Positions 1 to 5,959 of a stretch of 19,305 nucleotides of DNA are shown here, one piece after another. The notes beneath the pieces are model-generated. The model did no database searches. It worked only from the letters and a program-made list of their open reading frames with translations, and was not told where the DNA came from. How positions within the stretch are numbered: position 1 is the stretch's first letter; each line of letters opens with the position of its first letter. The position numbers and the translations under genes were made by a program. This DNA comes from CAZKCI01 sp964584165 (GTDB taxonomy: Bacteria > Auribacterota > Erginobacteria > Erginobacterales > CAZKCI01): positions 1 to 19,305 of the forward strand of contig CAZOYW010000050.1 of assembly GCA_964584165.1 (NCBI GenBank), read 5' to 3'.

Positions 1-47
1 CGCGCGAATACCTGGGCTGGGGCGTGTTCGCGCTGATGCGGCGCTGA
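1..47 (+). CDS. C-terminal end of an unidentified upstream gene (partial)
   Basis: The frame starting at base 3 is open from the window edge and ends REYLGWGVFALMRR followed by TGA at 45-47. Too little is visible to assign a function, and it could be a chance open frame. The stop overlaps a small hairpin at 38-67 (GAGGCG, loop TTGG, CGCCTC, with an outer GCGGC/GCCGC pair), which matches the pattern seen at other gene ends in this window. I see nothing further between here and the promoter at 111. Confidence 0.4.
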   Translation, partial: REYLGWGVFALMRR

Positions 48-110
48 GGCGTTGGCGCCTCCGCCGCCCGGGGGCCAATGAGCTGATTGCGGTTGCGAAC
101 CCGGTCCCTC

Positions 111-139
111 TTGACCCGTACCGGCGGCCGGGATAGGAT
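111..139 (+). promoter_or_regulatory. Candidate sigma-70 promoter of the HIT gene
   Basis: TTGACC at 111-116 is followed, after exactly 17 bases, by TAGGAT at 134-139. Transcription would start near 145-146, right at the ATG of the HIT gene, so the transcript may be leaderless. The AGGA inside the -10 box could otherwise be read as a weak Shine-Dalgarno sequence. The layout resembles the promoters at 746 and 8261. Confidence 0.5.
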
Positions 140-145
140 TCGGGC

Positions 146-676
146 ATGAAGCGAAGGGTGGCGCGGAAGCCGGGCGGGATCATCTGGGCCCCCTGGCGGA
201 TCGAGTACATCGCCGGGAAGAAGGAGAAGGGGTGCCTCTTCTGCCGGAAGGCGAAGAGCCGCTCCGACCGGAAGAACCGCGTCCTTCTGCGCGGCGCCTT
301 CAGCTTCGCCCTTCTCAACGCCTTCCCCTACACCAGCGGCCACCTCCTGGTCGCCCCCTACCGCCACGCGGCGGACCTGGAGTCGCTCCCGCCCGAGGAA
401 GCGGCCGACCTGATGCGGACAGCCCAGGTTTGCCTGGCCTTGCTCAAGCGGGCGATGCGGCCGGAGGGGTTTAACCTCGGCTTCAACCTGGGGAAGGCCG
501 CGGGGGCGGGGGTCCTCGGCCACCTCCACCTCCACATCGTCCCCCGCTGGAACGGCGACACCAACTTCATGCCCGTCCTCGGCCGATCCCGGGTGATCCC
601 CCAGGCCCTGGACGCGACCTACGAACTCCTCTCCGGTCAGTTAGCCGCGAAAAGGCGCAACAAACCCAAACTTTGA
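146..676 (+). CDS. HIT-family nucleotide hydrolase/transferase
   Basis: This 176-residue protein belongs to the histidine triad superfamily, whose members hydrolyse or transfer nucleoside phosphates such as Ap4A or AMP conjugates. The triad HLHLH is at residues 126-130, followed by IVPRW and GDTNFMP, as in the Ap4A phosphorylase-like branch. An N-terminal APWR..Y motif (15-21), a CLFC pair (30-33) that may bind zinc, and the N.FPYTSGHLLVAP strand (58-71) complete the fold. It is probably cytoplasmic. The exact substrate cannot be read from the sequence. ATG 146 is chosen because the conserved APWR motif begins only 14 residues in and no closer Met exists. The Lys/Arg-rich tail (KRRNKPKL) lies inside a hairpin spanning the stop. 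Confidence 0.9.
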   Translation: MKRRVARKPGGIIWAPWRIEYIAGKKEKGCLFCRKAKSRSDRKNRVLLRGAFSFALLNAFPYTSGHLLVAPYRHAADLESLPPEEAADLMRTAQVCLALLKRAMRPEGFNLGFNLGKAAGAGVLGHLHLHIVPRWNGDTNFMPVLGRSRVIPQALDATYELLSGQLAAKRRNKPKL

Positions 677-706
677 GAACCGATTCTACCCCCGTTTGCG
701 CCTTTT
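650..706 (+). repeat. Inverted repeat spanning the HIT stop codon
   Basis: AAAAGGCGCAA at 650-660 is the exact reverse complement of TTGCGCCTTTT at 696-706. An outer pair, GCCGCGA near 644 and TCGCGGC near 715, can extend the stem. The stop codon (674-676) is in the loop. The right arm ends in TTTT, so this may act as a terminator, but the loop is long (35 nt). Confidence 0.45.
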
Positions 707-721
707 GAGCCTCTTCGCGGC

Positions 722-743
722 CGAAAAGGCCGGGGGCTTTTCG
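722..743 (+). terminator. Candidate rho-independent terminator
   Basis: CGAAAAGGCC at 722-731 pairs with GGCTTTTCG at 735-743, with one bulged G and a GGG loop. The A-tract and T-tract form the base of the stem. It lies between the HIT gene and the next promoter, so it would separate the two transcription units. Confidence 0.45.
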
Positions 744-745
744 CC

Positions 746-774
746 TTGACAGGGGCCGAAAGGGCCGTTAGCAT
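746..774 (+). promoter_or_regulatory. Sigma-70 promoter of the LysM gene
   Basis: There is a perfect TTGACA at 746-751, a 17-base spacer and TAGCAT at 769-774. The predicted start near 781 gives a leader of about 25 bases with GAGGAG at 792-797 before ATG 805. The TTGACAGGG-CCG context recurs at the ppdK promoter (8261). Confidence 0.65.
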
Positions 775-804
775 CATTACAGACTGAAAATGAGGAGCGT
801 AACC

Positions 805-1368
805 ATGCTTTCCCACAGGCGTCTCTCAGCGGTTCTGTTCGGAGCGTTGCTGGCCTCCGCGGCTGCTTCCCTCCCCGTCTCCGCCGCCATCCCCGCCGTC
901 ACCCCTCCGGCCCGCGGGGGCGACATCATTCGCACCAAGGGCACCGGGGACTTCGGCTCGGTGGACAGCTTCCTCACCGACGTCGTCCCCGACTGGCCGG
1001 GCTGGAACCGCCGCTCCTGGACCGACGAGGAGCTCTGGGGGAACCAGGGCTACATCATCGGCGGACCGCGGAAGAAGCTCGTCGCCGCCGGGCCGATCAG
1101 CGGCGGGGCGACCGAGGAACTCTCCGCGATCATCCAGCCTCCGGCCCTCCCCGACGCCCCGGTGGAGAAGATCGATCTCGGCGTTTCCGGGGAGAAGCCC
1201 TCCACCCACACCGTGGTCAAGGGCGAGTGCCTCTGGATCATCTCCGGCTACGATCGGATCTACGGCAACCCGCTCAAGTGGCCGTTGATCTACAAGGCCA
1301 ACAAGGACCGGATCAAGCACCCCGACCTGATCTACCCCGGGCAGGTGTTCATCATCCCCCGTGATTAA
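805..1368 (+). CDS. Exported LysM-domain protein
   Basis: The 187-residue protein starts with a typical signal peptide: MLSHRR, a hydrophobic Ala/Leu core to about residue 22, and a likely cleavage after PVSA. The middle (about 30-130) is Gly/Pro-rich with WPGWNRRSW and GGPRKKLVAAGP segments that I do not recognise. The last 55 residues form one LysM domain: THTVVKGECLWIISG, then WPLIYKANKDRI and LIYPGQVFIIP. LysM binds GlcNAc-containing glycans, so a periplasmic peptidoglycan-binding or envelope role is likely. ATG 805 is preferred over the in-frame ATG at 790 because GAGGAG sits seven bases upstream of it and the signal peptide then begins cleanly. No catalytic domain is visible. Confidence 0.85.
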   Translation: MLSHRRLSAVLFGALLASAAASLPVSAAIPAVTPPARGGDIIRTKGTGDFGSVDSFLTDVVPDWPGWNRRSWTDEELWGNQGYIIGGPRKKLVAAGPISGGATEELSAIIQPPALPDAPVEKIDLGVSGEKPSTHTVVKGECLWIISGYDRIYGNPLKWPLIYKANKDRIKHPDLIYPGQVFIIPRD

Positions 1369-1394
1369 AATTTTGCGCTGCAAAATTTTAATCA
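1362..1394. repeat. AT-rich perfect palindrome over the LysM stop codon
   Basis: A 15-bp perfect stem has left arm 1362-1376 (TGATTAAAATTTTGC), loop GCT, and right arm 1380-1394. The stop TAA (1366-1368) is inside the left arm. It stands out as AT-rich in GC-rich DNA and may act as a bidirectional terminator. It shares the AAAATTT-core style with the element at 1539. Confidence 0.8.
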
Positions 1395-1538
1395 GGTTGC
1401 TCTGGTCCGTGCTCTCTTCCCGTTTCACCGCGCGCCGCGCTCTCCGGGAGTTCGCCCCGCGTTCGTTCGGGCGGCCTCCGTTTCTCCGATCCCCAACCGC
1501 GCACCTCTCCGGATGGTTTCCCGGACCTCTGATCAACC
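1395..1538 (+). other. Unexplained spacer bounded by inverted ends
   Basis: These 144 pyrimidine-rich bases have no convincing ORF and lie exactly between two AT-rich palindromes. The ends are themselves complementary: GGTTG (1395) and GGTCCG (1404-1409) pair with CGGACC (1522-1527) and CAACC (1534-1538). They could be a structured RNA or the 5' leader of phoH. No known RNA family is recognised. Confidence 0.35.
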
Positions 1539-1567
1539 TTCAAAAATTTCCGCAGGAAATTTTTGAA
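1539..1567 (+). promoter_or_regulatory. Palindrome sequestering the phoH ribosome-binding site
   Basis: Left arm 1539-1551 (TTCAAAAATTTCC), loop GCA, right arm 1555-1567 (GGAAATTTTTGAA), 13 bp perfect. AGGAA, the only Shine-Dalgarno-like sequence before phoH, spans the loop and right arm, and the arm's last A is the first base of the phoH ATG. When folded, it would mask initiation. Confidence 0.6.
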
Positions 1568-2541
1568 TGAAGGAGACCCTCAACCTCCCCTCCCCGGAGT
1601 CCGCCAGCGCGATCTTCGCCCGCGATCCCGCGAACATCGGCCTGTTGGAAAAGGCTTGCGGCGTCCGGGCGGTCGCCCGGGACGCCTTCGTACGCCTTTC
1701 GGGGCCGGAGGCGGGAGTGGCGAAGGCCCGCCAGGTCCTCCTCCACATCCTCCCCCTGGTCGAGCACGGCGAGACGATCACCACCGCCGAGTTCAAGCGC
1801 ATCCTGAGCCTGGCGGCCGGGAAGGAGGCGGGGGCGATCGGGGAGATCTACGGCGACCGGATCGAGGTCTCCTCCCCGCGGGGCTTCATCCGCCCCCAGA
1901 CCCCCAACCAGAAGAAATACGTGGAGGCGATCCGCGCCCACGACCTGGTGGTGGGGATCGGTCCGGCCGGGACGGGGAAGACCTACCTCGCCATGGCCAT
2001 GGGCGTCTCCGCCCTCCTCAAGGGCGAGGCGGCCCGTCTGATCCTCGCCCGCCCGGCCCGGGAGACGGGGGAGAAGCTCGGCTTTCTCCCCGGGGACATG
2101 CGCGAAAAGATCCTCCCCTACCTGCGCCCGCTCTACGACGCCCTCTACGACATGCTGGACGTCTCCCGGGTCCGGGCCTACGAGGAGCAGGGGGTCATCG
2201 AGATCGCGCCGCTCGCCTACATGCGGGGACGCACACTGAACCACGCCTTCATCATCCTGGACGAGGCCCAGAACGCCACCCGGGAGCAGATGAAGATGTT
2301 CCTGACCCGCCTGGGCCTCCGCTCCCGGATGGTGATCACTGGCGACGTTACCCAGGTCGATCTCCCTGGCGGGGAGAAGGTCTCGGGGCTGGTTCACGCC
2401 CGCTCGGTCCTGAAGGGGGTGGAGGGGGTCGCCTTCATCAGCCTGACCGAGCAGGACGTGGTCCGCCACGACCTCGTCCAGAGGATCATCCGGGCCTACG
2501 AGGCGGCCGAGCGGCCATGCCCGTCGGCCGACAAAGCCTGA
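1567..2541 (+). CDS. phoH: PhoH-like P-loop ATPase
   Basis: This 324-residue protein is the YbeZ/PhoH type: a cytoplasmic ATPase linked to RNA metabolism and commonly encoded next to YbeY, as here. The N-terminal 110 residues look KH-like (RLSGPEAGVAKA). The ATPase core starts near 120 with TPNQKKYVEAI. The P-loop GPAGTGKT is at 132-139, the family signature RPARETGEKLGFLPGD follows, and Walker B IILDEAQN is at about 229-236. A VITGDVTQVDLP motif III lies near 260. Length and motif order match the family. ATG 1567 has AGGAA eight bases upstream, inside a palindrome, which suggests translational control. An 8-nt periodic repeat follows immediately after the stop. Confidence 0.95.
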   Translation: MKETLNLPSPESASAIFARDPANIGLLEKACGVRAVARDAFVRLSGPEAGVAKARQVLLHILPLVEHGETITTAEFKRILSLAAGKEAGAIGEIYGDRIEVSSPRGFIRPQTPNQKKYVEAIRAHDLVVGIGPAGTGKTYLAMAMGVSALLKGEAARLILARPARETGEKLGFLPGDMREKILPYLRPLYDALYDMLDVSRVRAYEEQGVIEIAPLAYMRGRTLNHAFIILDEAQNATREQMKMFLTRLGLRSRMVITGDVTQVDLPGGEKVSGLVHARSVLKGVEGVAFISLTEQDVVRHDLVQRIIRAYEAAERPCPSADKA

Positions 2542-2546
2542 CTTTG

Positions 2547-2575
2547 CCACCAAGACACTAAGACACGAAGGAAGG
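2547..2575. repeat. 8-nt period repeat after phoH stop
   Basis: Units AAGACACT, AAGACACG and AAGGAAGG follow CCACC and start six bases after the phoH stop codon. Only about three units are present. From memory, similar CCAAGACAC-type strings occur in many environmental genomes, but no described element is assigned. Confidence 0.5.
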
Positions 2576-2592
2576 TAGTCTCTTCCCGCGCC

Positions 2593-2658
2593 TTGTGGGA
2601 GCGGCGTCTCGCCGCGATCCGAGCGGGCATGAGTCGTGGCGAGACGCCACTCCCACAG
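2593..2658. repeat. Inverted pair of REP-like elements (REPIN-like)
   Basis: The left copy (2593-2618) reads TTGTGGGAG, then the hairpin GCGGCG-TCT-CGCCGC, then GAT. The right copy (2634-2658, minus strand) reads CTGTGGGAG, then GTGGCG-TCT-CGCCAC, then GA. The C-to-T change in one arm is matched by G-to-A in the other, so the inner hairpin is kept. The two copies face each other across 15 bases and can form one long hairpin. The rest of the 176-base phoH-ybeY gap shows nothing else I can identify. Confidence 0.75.
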
Positions 2659-2717
2659 ATACGCAGTAACGGCGGAAGAATTGATCAGCCATTAACCGCT
2701 GGTCAGCATCGGTTCCC

Positions 2718-3188
2718 ATGGCCCGGATCTCGATCAGGAACGAGCAGAAGCGGTTTCGCCCGGACCTCCGGGCGGTCCGCGCCCTCAGCGCTTTCGTCCT
2801 CGGGGAAGAGGGCGCTCCCGAGGGGGAGGTGAGCGTGCTGATCACCGACAACGCGGGGATCCAACGCCTGAATCGCCTCTGGCTGAAACGAGACCGCCCC
2901 ACCGACGTGCTGGCCTTCCCCGCCGGCTCCCCGGGCGCCTTCCTCGGCGACGTGGCCGTCTCCGCGGAGAGGGCCGGGGAGCAGGCCGGCCGTTTCGGCC
3001 AGAGCCCGGCCGAGGAACTCGCCCTCTGCCTGGTCCACGGGATCCTCCACCTTTTCGGCTACGCCGATCATCCGCCGCGCCGCCGCCGGGAGATGGCCCG
3101 CCGGGAGCGGGCGATCCTCCGCCGCTGGGAAGCGGCCCGCCTTCCGCGGGAAGAGTTTCGCGCGGCGAGGCTTCGCCGGAGGGAGTGA
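2718..3188 (+). CDS. ybeY: Endoribonuclease YbeY (16S rRNA maturation)
   Basis: This 156-residue metal-dependent RNase of the YbeY/UPF0054 family acts in 3'-end maturation of 16S rRNA and ribosome quality control. The metal site is at HGILHLFGYADH, with H107, H111 and H118. The usual family spacing is HxxxHxxxxxH, so this copy has one extra residue (the Ala in GYADH) before the third His. Upstream, RLNRLWLKRDRPTDVLAFP and GDVAVS are typical. ATG 2718 has no clear Shine-Dalgarno; it is chosen because MARISIRN aligns with usual N-termini. The stop lies six bases before the next ATG, so the two genes are probably co-translated. A basic C-terminal tail follows the catalytic region. Confidence 0.93.
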   Translation: MARISIRNEQKRFRPDLRAVRALSAFVLGEEGAPEGEVSVLITDNAGIQRLNRLWLKRDRPTDVLAFPAGSPGAFLGDVAVSAERAGEQAGRFGQSPAEELALCLVHGILHLFGYADHPPRRRREMARRERAILRRWEAARLPREEFRAARLRRRE

Positions 3189-3194
3189 AAGCCC

Positions 3195-3905
3195 ATGGTC
3201 CCGCACAAGGTAATCGACTCCTTCAACGCCGCGATCGAAGGGATCATCTACGTCCTCAAGACCCAGCGGAACATGCGGGTCCACTTCCTCGCCGCCGCCC
3301 TGATCCTGGTCCTCTCCGTCGTCCTCCGGATGGACTGGGAGGACACGGTCCTGCTGATGACCGCGATCGTCCTGGTCCTCCTCACCGAGATGCTCAACAC
3401 CTCGATCGAGCACATCACCGACCTGGTCAAGGGCTCCTACCACCCGCTGGCCCGGATCGTCAAGGACGTGGCGGCGGGGGCGGTCCTCCTCGCCGCCCTC
3501 TACGCCGGCGGCGTCGGCTACCTGGTCTTCTTCCGCCGGAAATACCTGATCCGCCCGCTCGAGGTCGGCCTCGCCTCCATCCGCGCCTCCGCCTGGCACG
3601 TCGCCTTCGTCTGCCTGGCGGTGGTGGTCATCCTCACCGTGATCGTGAAGATCCTTCTCCACCGGGGGACCCCCCTGCGCGGGGGGATGCCGTCGGTGCA
3701 CGCCGCGCTCGCCTTCGCGGTCTTCGCCCTGGTCGCCCTCATCCCCGGGACGCCGGCCCTGGTGGTGGTCCTGGTCTTTTTCCTCGCCCTGGTGGTGGCC
3801 CAGTCCCGGATCGCCAGCCGCATCCACACCTTCTACGAGGTGATCTCCGGCTCCTTCCTAGGGATGGCCCTGACCTACTTCCTGTTCAAGCTACTCTCGC
3901 GTTAA
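3195..3905 (+). CDS. DgkA-type undecaprenol/diacylglycerol kinase fused to PAP2 phosphatase
   Basis: This 236-residue membrane protein combines two families. Residues 1-115 are a DgkA kinase of the Gram-positive (UdpK-like) style: SFNAAIEGI, LKTQRNMRVH, EMLNTSIEH with E65, N68 and E72, and KDVAAGAVLL at 90-99. Residues 135-236 are a PAP2 phosphatase: K152/R157 (motif 1), MPSVHAA with S167 and H169 (motif 2), and SRIASRIH with R205 and H211 (motif 3), where the usual HxxxD reads HxxxE. About six hydrophobic segments are visible. If the substrates are undecaprenol and undecaprenyl diphosphate, both halves would yield undecaprenyl phosphate; that is inference. GGAGG at 3179 precedes ATG 3195. 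The stop is inside a 44-bp palindrome. Confidence 0.88.
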   Translation: MVPHKVIDSFNAAIEGIIYVLKTQRNMRVHFLAAALILVLSVVLRMDWEDTVLLMTAIVLVLLTEMLNTSIEHITDLVKGSYHPLARIVKDVAAGAVLLAALYAGGVGYLVFFRRKYLIRPLEVGLASIRASAWHVAFVCLAVVVILTVIVKILLHRGTPLRGGMPSVHAALAFAVFALVALIPGTPALVVVLVFFLALVVAQSRIASRIHTFYEVISGSFLGMALTYFLFKLLSR

Positions 3906-3945
3906 ATTCTTCCCGCCCCGCCCGGGCGGGGCGGGAAGAATTTAA
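3902..3945. repeat. 44-bp perfect palindrome over the dgkA-PAP2 stop
   Basis: Left arm 3902-3923 starts TTAAATTCTTCCCG and right arm 3924-3945 ends CGGGAAGAATTTAA. All 22 base pairs match, with a GC-rich centre (CCCGGG) and AT-rich tips. The stop TAA (3903-3905) is in the left tip. It can act as a terminator in either direction, with weak T-tracts. Confidence 0.85.
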
Positions 3946-3979
3946 AATGGCAGTCGGCCGGCATTTAAACACTCCATGA

Positions 3980-3997
3980 AATCCGTTTAATCCGTGG
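3980..3997. repeat. 9-nt period repeat upstream of recO
   Basis: AATCCGTTT (3980-3988) is followed by AATCCGTGG (3989-3997). This is a two-unit member of the AATCCGNNN family also seen at 4977 and 11221. Confidence 0.5.
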
Positions 3998-4023
3998 TTT
4001 TCTTCGTTTGCCAGGGTCCAGTC

Positions 4024-4827
4024 ATGGCCATCCAGAAGACCGAGGCGATCGTCCTCCACAACCGCGACTTCACCGAGACCAGCCGGATCGTCTCCTTCGT
4101 CACTCCCGGCGGGATGGTGCGGACGCTGGCCAAGGGGGTGCGGCGCCCCGCCTCCCCCCTGCGCGGCGCGCTCGAGCTCTTCGGTCACGGCGTTCTCCAG
4201 TATTACCCGAGCCGCATGAGCGACCTCCACGTCCTGGGGCGCTTCGATCTCCTCCGCTCGTTCTCCTCCTCCCTCTCCACACTGGAGAAGGTCGCCCTTT
4301 TCTACTACTTCGCCGAGATCACGGCCGCCGCCGCCTTCGGCCGCGAGGGCGCACAGGAGCTCTTCGCCCTCTTCCTCCGCGCTCTTAAGAGCGCGGAGAA
4401 GCTCGTTTGCGTCTCCTATGCCCGCTCCTGGTTCGAACTCCAGTATCTGAAGGCGCTCGGGGTCCTCCCCCCGGTCGATGCCTGCACCCGCTGCGGCGAG
4501 CGGATCGGACCCACCCGCTTTTTCTCCCCCCGGGAAGGGGGGTGGGTCTGCCCGCGCTGCCGCCCGGCCGACCCGGGATCCTGCCCCCTCCCTCCGGGGA
4601 TCGCCTCGGTGGCCGCCTTCATCCTCCGGGGCGGGCCGGAGCGGGAGGGGACGCTCAAGCTCTCGGTCCGCCAGGAGAGGTCGCTCCATGGGCTGGCCGG
4701 CTATCTGATTGACAACCAGGTCGGGAAGAAGATAAAGTCGCGGGACTTCCTGGAGCACGTGATGGGGACTTCGCCGGAGCTGCCGAGAGCAGGGACCACA
4801 GGGACTAAAGGGACCTCAGGGACTTAA
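4024..4827 (+). CDS. recO: DNA repair protein RecO
   Basis: This 267-residue RecO would promote RecA loading and strand annealing in the RecFOR recombinational repair pathway. The N-terminal OB fold begins MAIQKTEAIVLHNRDFTETS and includes VRTLAKGVRRP. The helical domain carries an intact zinc site, C154-x2-C157 and C176-x2-C179. ATG 4024 (AGGG seven bases upstream) is preferred over the in-frame ATG at 3994 because the family usually starts a few residues before the AIVL strand. The last residues, AGTTGTKGTSGT, are translated from a 9-nt tandem array that also supplies the stop codon, so the natural C-terminus has been rewritten or extended. Confidence 0.93.
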   Translation: MAIQKTEAIVLHNRDFTETSRIVSFVTPGGMVRTLAKGVRRPASPLRGALELFGHGVLQYYPSRMSDLHVLGRFDLLRSFSSSLSTLEKVALFYYFAEITAAAAFGREGAQELFALFLRALKSAEKLVCVSYARSWFELQYLKALGVLPPVDACTRCGERIGPTRFFSPREGGWVCPRCRPADPGSCPLPPGIASVAAFILRGGPEREGTLKLSVRQERSLHGLAGYLIDNQVGKKIKSRDFLEHVMGTSPELPRAGTTGTKGTSGT

Positions 4828-4941
4828 GGGACCTCAGGGACTTAAGGGAGCTCAGGGACCTCAGGGACCAAAGGGACCTCAGGGACCAAAAGGACCTCAG
4901 GGACTTAAGGGACCAAGGGACCTCAGGGACCAAAGGGACAC
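4790..4941. repeat. 9-nt tandem array, about 17 units, at the recO 3' end
   Basis: Units are variants of CAGGGACCT, AAGGGACCT, CAGGGACTT and CAGGGACCA. The period is exactly nine except for one 8-nt unit near 4907. The first four units and part of the fifth are translated as GT(T/K/S) triplets, and the TTAAG junction at 4825-4827 gives the recO stop. Unit length divisible by three means copy-number change keeps frame, while TTA versus CCT variants decide where translation ends. Confidence 0.85.
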
Positions 4942-4950
4942 CAGGAACAA

Positions 4951-5012
4951 TGAGCCGCCGCGGAGCATGTTGGCCTAATCCGCGTCATCCGCGGCTCAGC
5001 GTTTCCTGAGCC
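4951..5012 (+). promoter_or_regulatory. Mutually exclusive hairpins in the glyQ leader
   Basis: Segment A (4951-4964, TGAGCCGCCGCGGA) can pair with B (4988-4998, TCCGCGGCTCA). The GGCTCAG of B (4993-4999) can instead pair with C (5006-5012, CTGAGCC). This is an attenuator-like layout before glycyl-tRNA synthetase. I see no T-box consensus and no T-run after C, so regulation is unproven. B also contains an AATCCGCGT/CATCCGCGG 9-nt repeat, so it may be just repeat structure. GGCGATCGCC at 5035-5044 directly precedes the glyQ ATG, with no Shine-Dalgarno. Confidence 0.3.
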
Positions 5013-5044
5013 TCCGCTGCAGTCCGCCCGCCGCGGCGATCGCC

Positions 5045-5958
<914 letters not shown>

Positions 5959-5959
<1 letters not shown>

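Noticed and set aside
2703..3827. Long minus-strand frame opposite ybeY and dgkA-PAP2
   Set aside because: Low-complexity Asp/Gly/His composition with no family motif; the plus strand carries two clear gene families.
3947..3979. Ten-codon ORF starting ATGGCAGTC right after the 44-bp palindrome
   Set aside because: Too short, no homology recognisable, and it is probably a by-product of the palindrome's AAAATG edge.
4950..5009. Small ORF with AGGAA upstream, possible leader peptide of glyQ
   Set aside because: Only one Gly codon and no attenuation-type composition; it lies in repeat-derived sequence.
4940..5044. T-box riboswitch before glyQS
   Set aside because: No TGGNACC-type T-box sequence, specifier loop or terminator T-run could be found.
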